Shown here in pieces: positions 62,401-64,000 of a stretch of 64,000 bases of DNA (position 1 is the first letter of the stretch; the number at the start of each line of letters is the position of its first letter). Below the pieces are notes generated by a model. That model was not told where the DNA came from, did no database searches, and was given only the letters and a program-made list of their open reading frames with translations. The stretch comes from Aphelenchoides besseyi (lineage: Eukaryota > Nematoda > Chromadorea > Rhabditida > Aphelenchoididae). The stretch spans positions 4,278,001-4,342,000 of the forward strand of contig JAMPIQ010000003.1 of the NCBI GenBank assembly GCA_024699855.1. Direction: 5' to 3'. Made by a program: the position numbers and the translations under genes.

Positions 62401-62589
62401 TTGATTTCCCGTCATGGCGTTCATCTGTGGTGTGCCGAAAGCATAAAATCCATTGTTTACTTGAGCATTTGGATTATGAGCAGCAGCAGTGCCGTTATGA
62501 GCGTTCAAATGTCCAACATTTTGAGTGCTGGCTGGCGGCGGTTGCCGTTGATGTATTCCTTGAGCCGATGGTGCCGGATGATGGCTCAT
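59407..62589 (-). CDS. EIF4G: translation initiation factor eIF4G, short form
   Basis: The scaffold of the cap-binding complex eIF4F. Start at 62589 (MSHHPAPSAQGIHQRQ). A long Gln/Asn/Pro-rich N-terminus follows, including a PABP-region-like area and KKKILKIVDPKTEKEVVL, then an acidic Pro/Thr-rich stretch. The 4E-binding-like element is RKYSFVVLDMF near 61320. The MIF4G HEAT domain spans about 60900 to 59900: EIRSILNKITPTNYEQLAQD, VISIDLIFDKAIEEPKFCPL, YTNICKGQVDRGGRGENTFF, RALIQKCQQTF, LKGKEKRGLLGNIKFISYLY. The protein ends about 180 residues after MIF4G (SWSVVGQKKEPT... RERH, TAA 59407-59409), so MA3 and W2 domains are absent. Introns are 40-50 nt. Confidence 0.9.
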
Positions 62590-63369
62590 CGGTAGCCAAA
62601 AAAAATAAAGAGTGGAGTTTTCCTGAAAACAATCGATGAACGTGAGTCAAAAGCCACGTATCAACAATCACGGGTTTACGATCAGAATCCAAAACATTGT
62701 TTTCTCGAACGGCAATACGTTTAGAAATCAACTCGAGCGATTCAACTTGTCGAAGATGATTTTGTAAACTGCGGTTTTGAAATCAAAAACACAAAAATAG
62801 CAGTTTTGGCCTACCGAATTTTCTAGACGCCGTCCAACAAACCACAATGCAAAAACATCTGAACGGGAAATTGAAAGCAAAGAAAATCGTTTCCGTTCAT
62901 AAAAAAAGCTCCAAAAAAAACATCATTCGATAGTCGACAAACCACCAGATCGCCATCAGTTTTCCAATACACAAACAGAAAAGTGCCGAAATTTCTGCAG
63001 TTCAAAATCTGCGAAGATAATCGAGAAACAAGGTGGTCAATGAAAAAACAACATTCCGCGGCTAACCATCATTTTCGTTTCATCTCGTTACCCTACTCTC
63101 CAGACGAACAAATCCGTCGCAGTTCCACGATGTGTTGAAAGAAGAGAGCGGTGAGTGCGACTGATGAGTGTATGTCCCGGACATCGACTGAAATGAACGC
63201 ACAACCAACACGCAGCGTGGTACATAATACCAAGGACCGGCAATCAATCGTTGCGAGACCTGCTGAGTCGATTGGATCGAAACTTTTAGCCCGACGATTA
63301 CCTGGTGAACGAATCAAAAATCAATGGAGATTATTTATTGGTAACGAAATATACAATTTGGCAAACAAG
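62590..63369. other. upstream region of eIF4G
   Basis: About 780 bp between the eIF4G start and the stop codon of the coiled-coil gene, both on the minus strand. Minor open frames have no recognised features. Presumed eIF4G promoter and 5'UTR, plus the 3'UTR of the next gene. Confidence 0.4.
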
Positions 63370-64000
63370 TTAAAGTAAAACAACTTGATTATTATTCCCG
63401 TTCATTTCCTCATGAAGTCGTGGACTGTTTGGAGCGCTTTGAGTTTTCCCAAACGAATCGCGCAGATCCTCGTACTTGCGACTTAAATCGATTAAGTTTT
63501 TGTTCAACGATTCAATCAACTGGTGCATGTTAGCAGACTGTTGACATTTGTCTTCGTACGACTGTTGTAGTTGGCTGTGCTGAAGAGTACAAAATGATAT
63601 TTAGTGGAAGAAATTGATACTCACTTGAACCTCAAAATCATGTCGTACTCGTTCCAATTCTGCGTCGTGTTCTTTATTTTCCAATTCGAGCTTCTTCGAC
63701 CTGAACAGAAACTGCGTTTCAGAAATGATAAATAACAAGTCGTCAAATGAGCAATTTAAAAAGTTGGAAGCATTTTGATTACTGTAGAGGTCAAATGTAC
63801 TTTGGAGTTGTAACTATAAATTTCACGTGAACAAAAAACAAACATACCATTCAGCTAGAGCACTATTCTCCTTGCATAGTCTCTGTTGAAATTCGAAATT
63901 ACTTTCCGCTTGTTTGGCCGACTGATCGCGATGTTCGGAGAATTCCGTCGTGAGTTTTGTGAAGCGAGTTCGCAGATCCTCCAACTCTTTATCTTTATCT
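63370..64000 (-). CDS. coiled-coil protein (partial, 3' end)
   Basis: The C-terminal exons of a gene that starts beyond the window. The last exon encodes HSQLQQSYEDKCQQSANMHQ, LIESLNKNLIDLSRKYEDLR, then a Ser/Pro/Asn-rich tail ending NNNQVVLL and TAA at 63370-63372. Upstream exons read ELENKEHDAELERVRHDFEV and, near the window end, DKDKELEDLRTRFTKL followed by EFSEHRDQSAKQAESNFEFQ. The heptad-like Leu and charged residues indicate a long coiled coil, as in centrosomal, Golgi or cytoskeletal proteins. No specific family is recognised from this fragment. Confidence 0.7.

Overview
The window is metazoan nuclear DNA, most probably from a nematode. Genes are split by many very short introns (mostly about 40-47 nt, GT...TTTTAG or TTTCAG), intergenic gaps are short, and several gene families are in nematode-like form (glycine/arginine-rich cold-shock protein, cysteine-rich Kunitz secreted protein, short eIF4G). 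The species cannot be named from sequence alone. Coordinates are CDS spans that include introns. Exons were built by hand from reading frames, splice signals and remembered family conservation.

Layout: 1-337 is the 3' end of a gene (+). 1.76-6.8 kb is a USP47-type deubiquitinase (+). 7.4-9.6 kb is ATAD3 (-). 9.76-10.1 kb is a roadblock dynein light chain (-). 11.25-13.1 kb is a histidine acid phosphatase (+). 13.8-15.1 kb is a Y-box cold-shock protein (-). 16.5-18.4 kb is an SLC7 amino-acid transporter with two broken splice junctions (+). 18.4-24 kb is gene-poor and holds a dispersed repeat pair and two tiny candidate genes. 24-25.7 kb is a fibronectin-III membrane protein (-). 26.65-29.0 kb is the WD40-cyclophilin PPWD1 (-). 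29.75-35.2 kb is glycogen debranching enzyme (+). 35.5-39.3 kb is VPS18 (+). 39.5-40.1 kb is a METTL23-like methyltransferase (+), followed by N-acetylglucosamine kinase to 41.7 kb (+). 42.8-44.7 kb holds two unrecognised genes (+). 44.8-45.6 kb is an LC8-like dynein light chain (+). 45.76-46.5 kb is glutathione peroxidase (+). 46.8-47.8 kb is deoxyribose-phosphate aldolase (+). 47.9-49.2 kb is a four-TM protein (-). 49.6-51.4 kb is proteasome subunit Rpn5/PSMD12 (-). 51.66-54.2 kb is a nested NSUN5/METTL2 locus (+). 54.7-55.6 kb is a double-PDZ protein (-). 56.0-58.7 kb is a Kunitz cysteine-rich secreted protein (+). 59.4-62.6 kb is eIF4G (-). 63.4 kb to the end is a coiled-coil protein (-, partial).

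The genes are mostly conserved housekeeping functions. They cover protein turnover (USP47, PSMD12), endolysosomal work (VPS18, acid phosphatase), sugar salvage and metabolism (debranching enzyme, GlcNAc kinase, aldolase), RNA modification and translation (NSUN5, METTL2, Y-box protein, eIF4G) and dynein light chains.

The most striking observation is at 51.66-54.2 kb. A complete METTL2-type tRNA m3C methyltransferase gene lies inside the unusually long first intron of NSUN5, on the same strand, with its own 3' splice acceptor upstream and a poly(A) signal overlapping its stop codon. This recalls the unc-17/cha-1 arrangement and could couple two RNA methyltransferases to one promoter.
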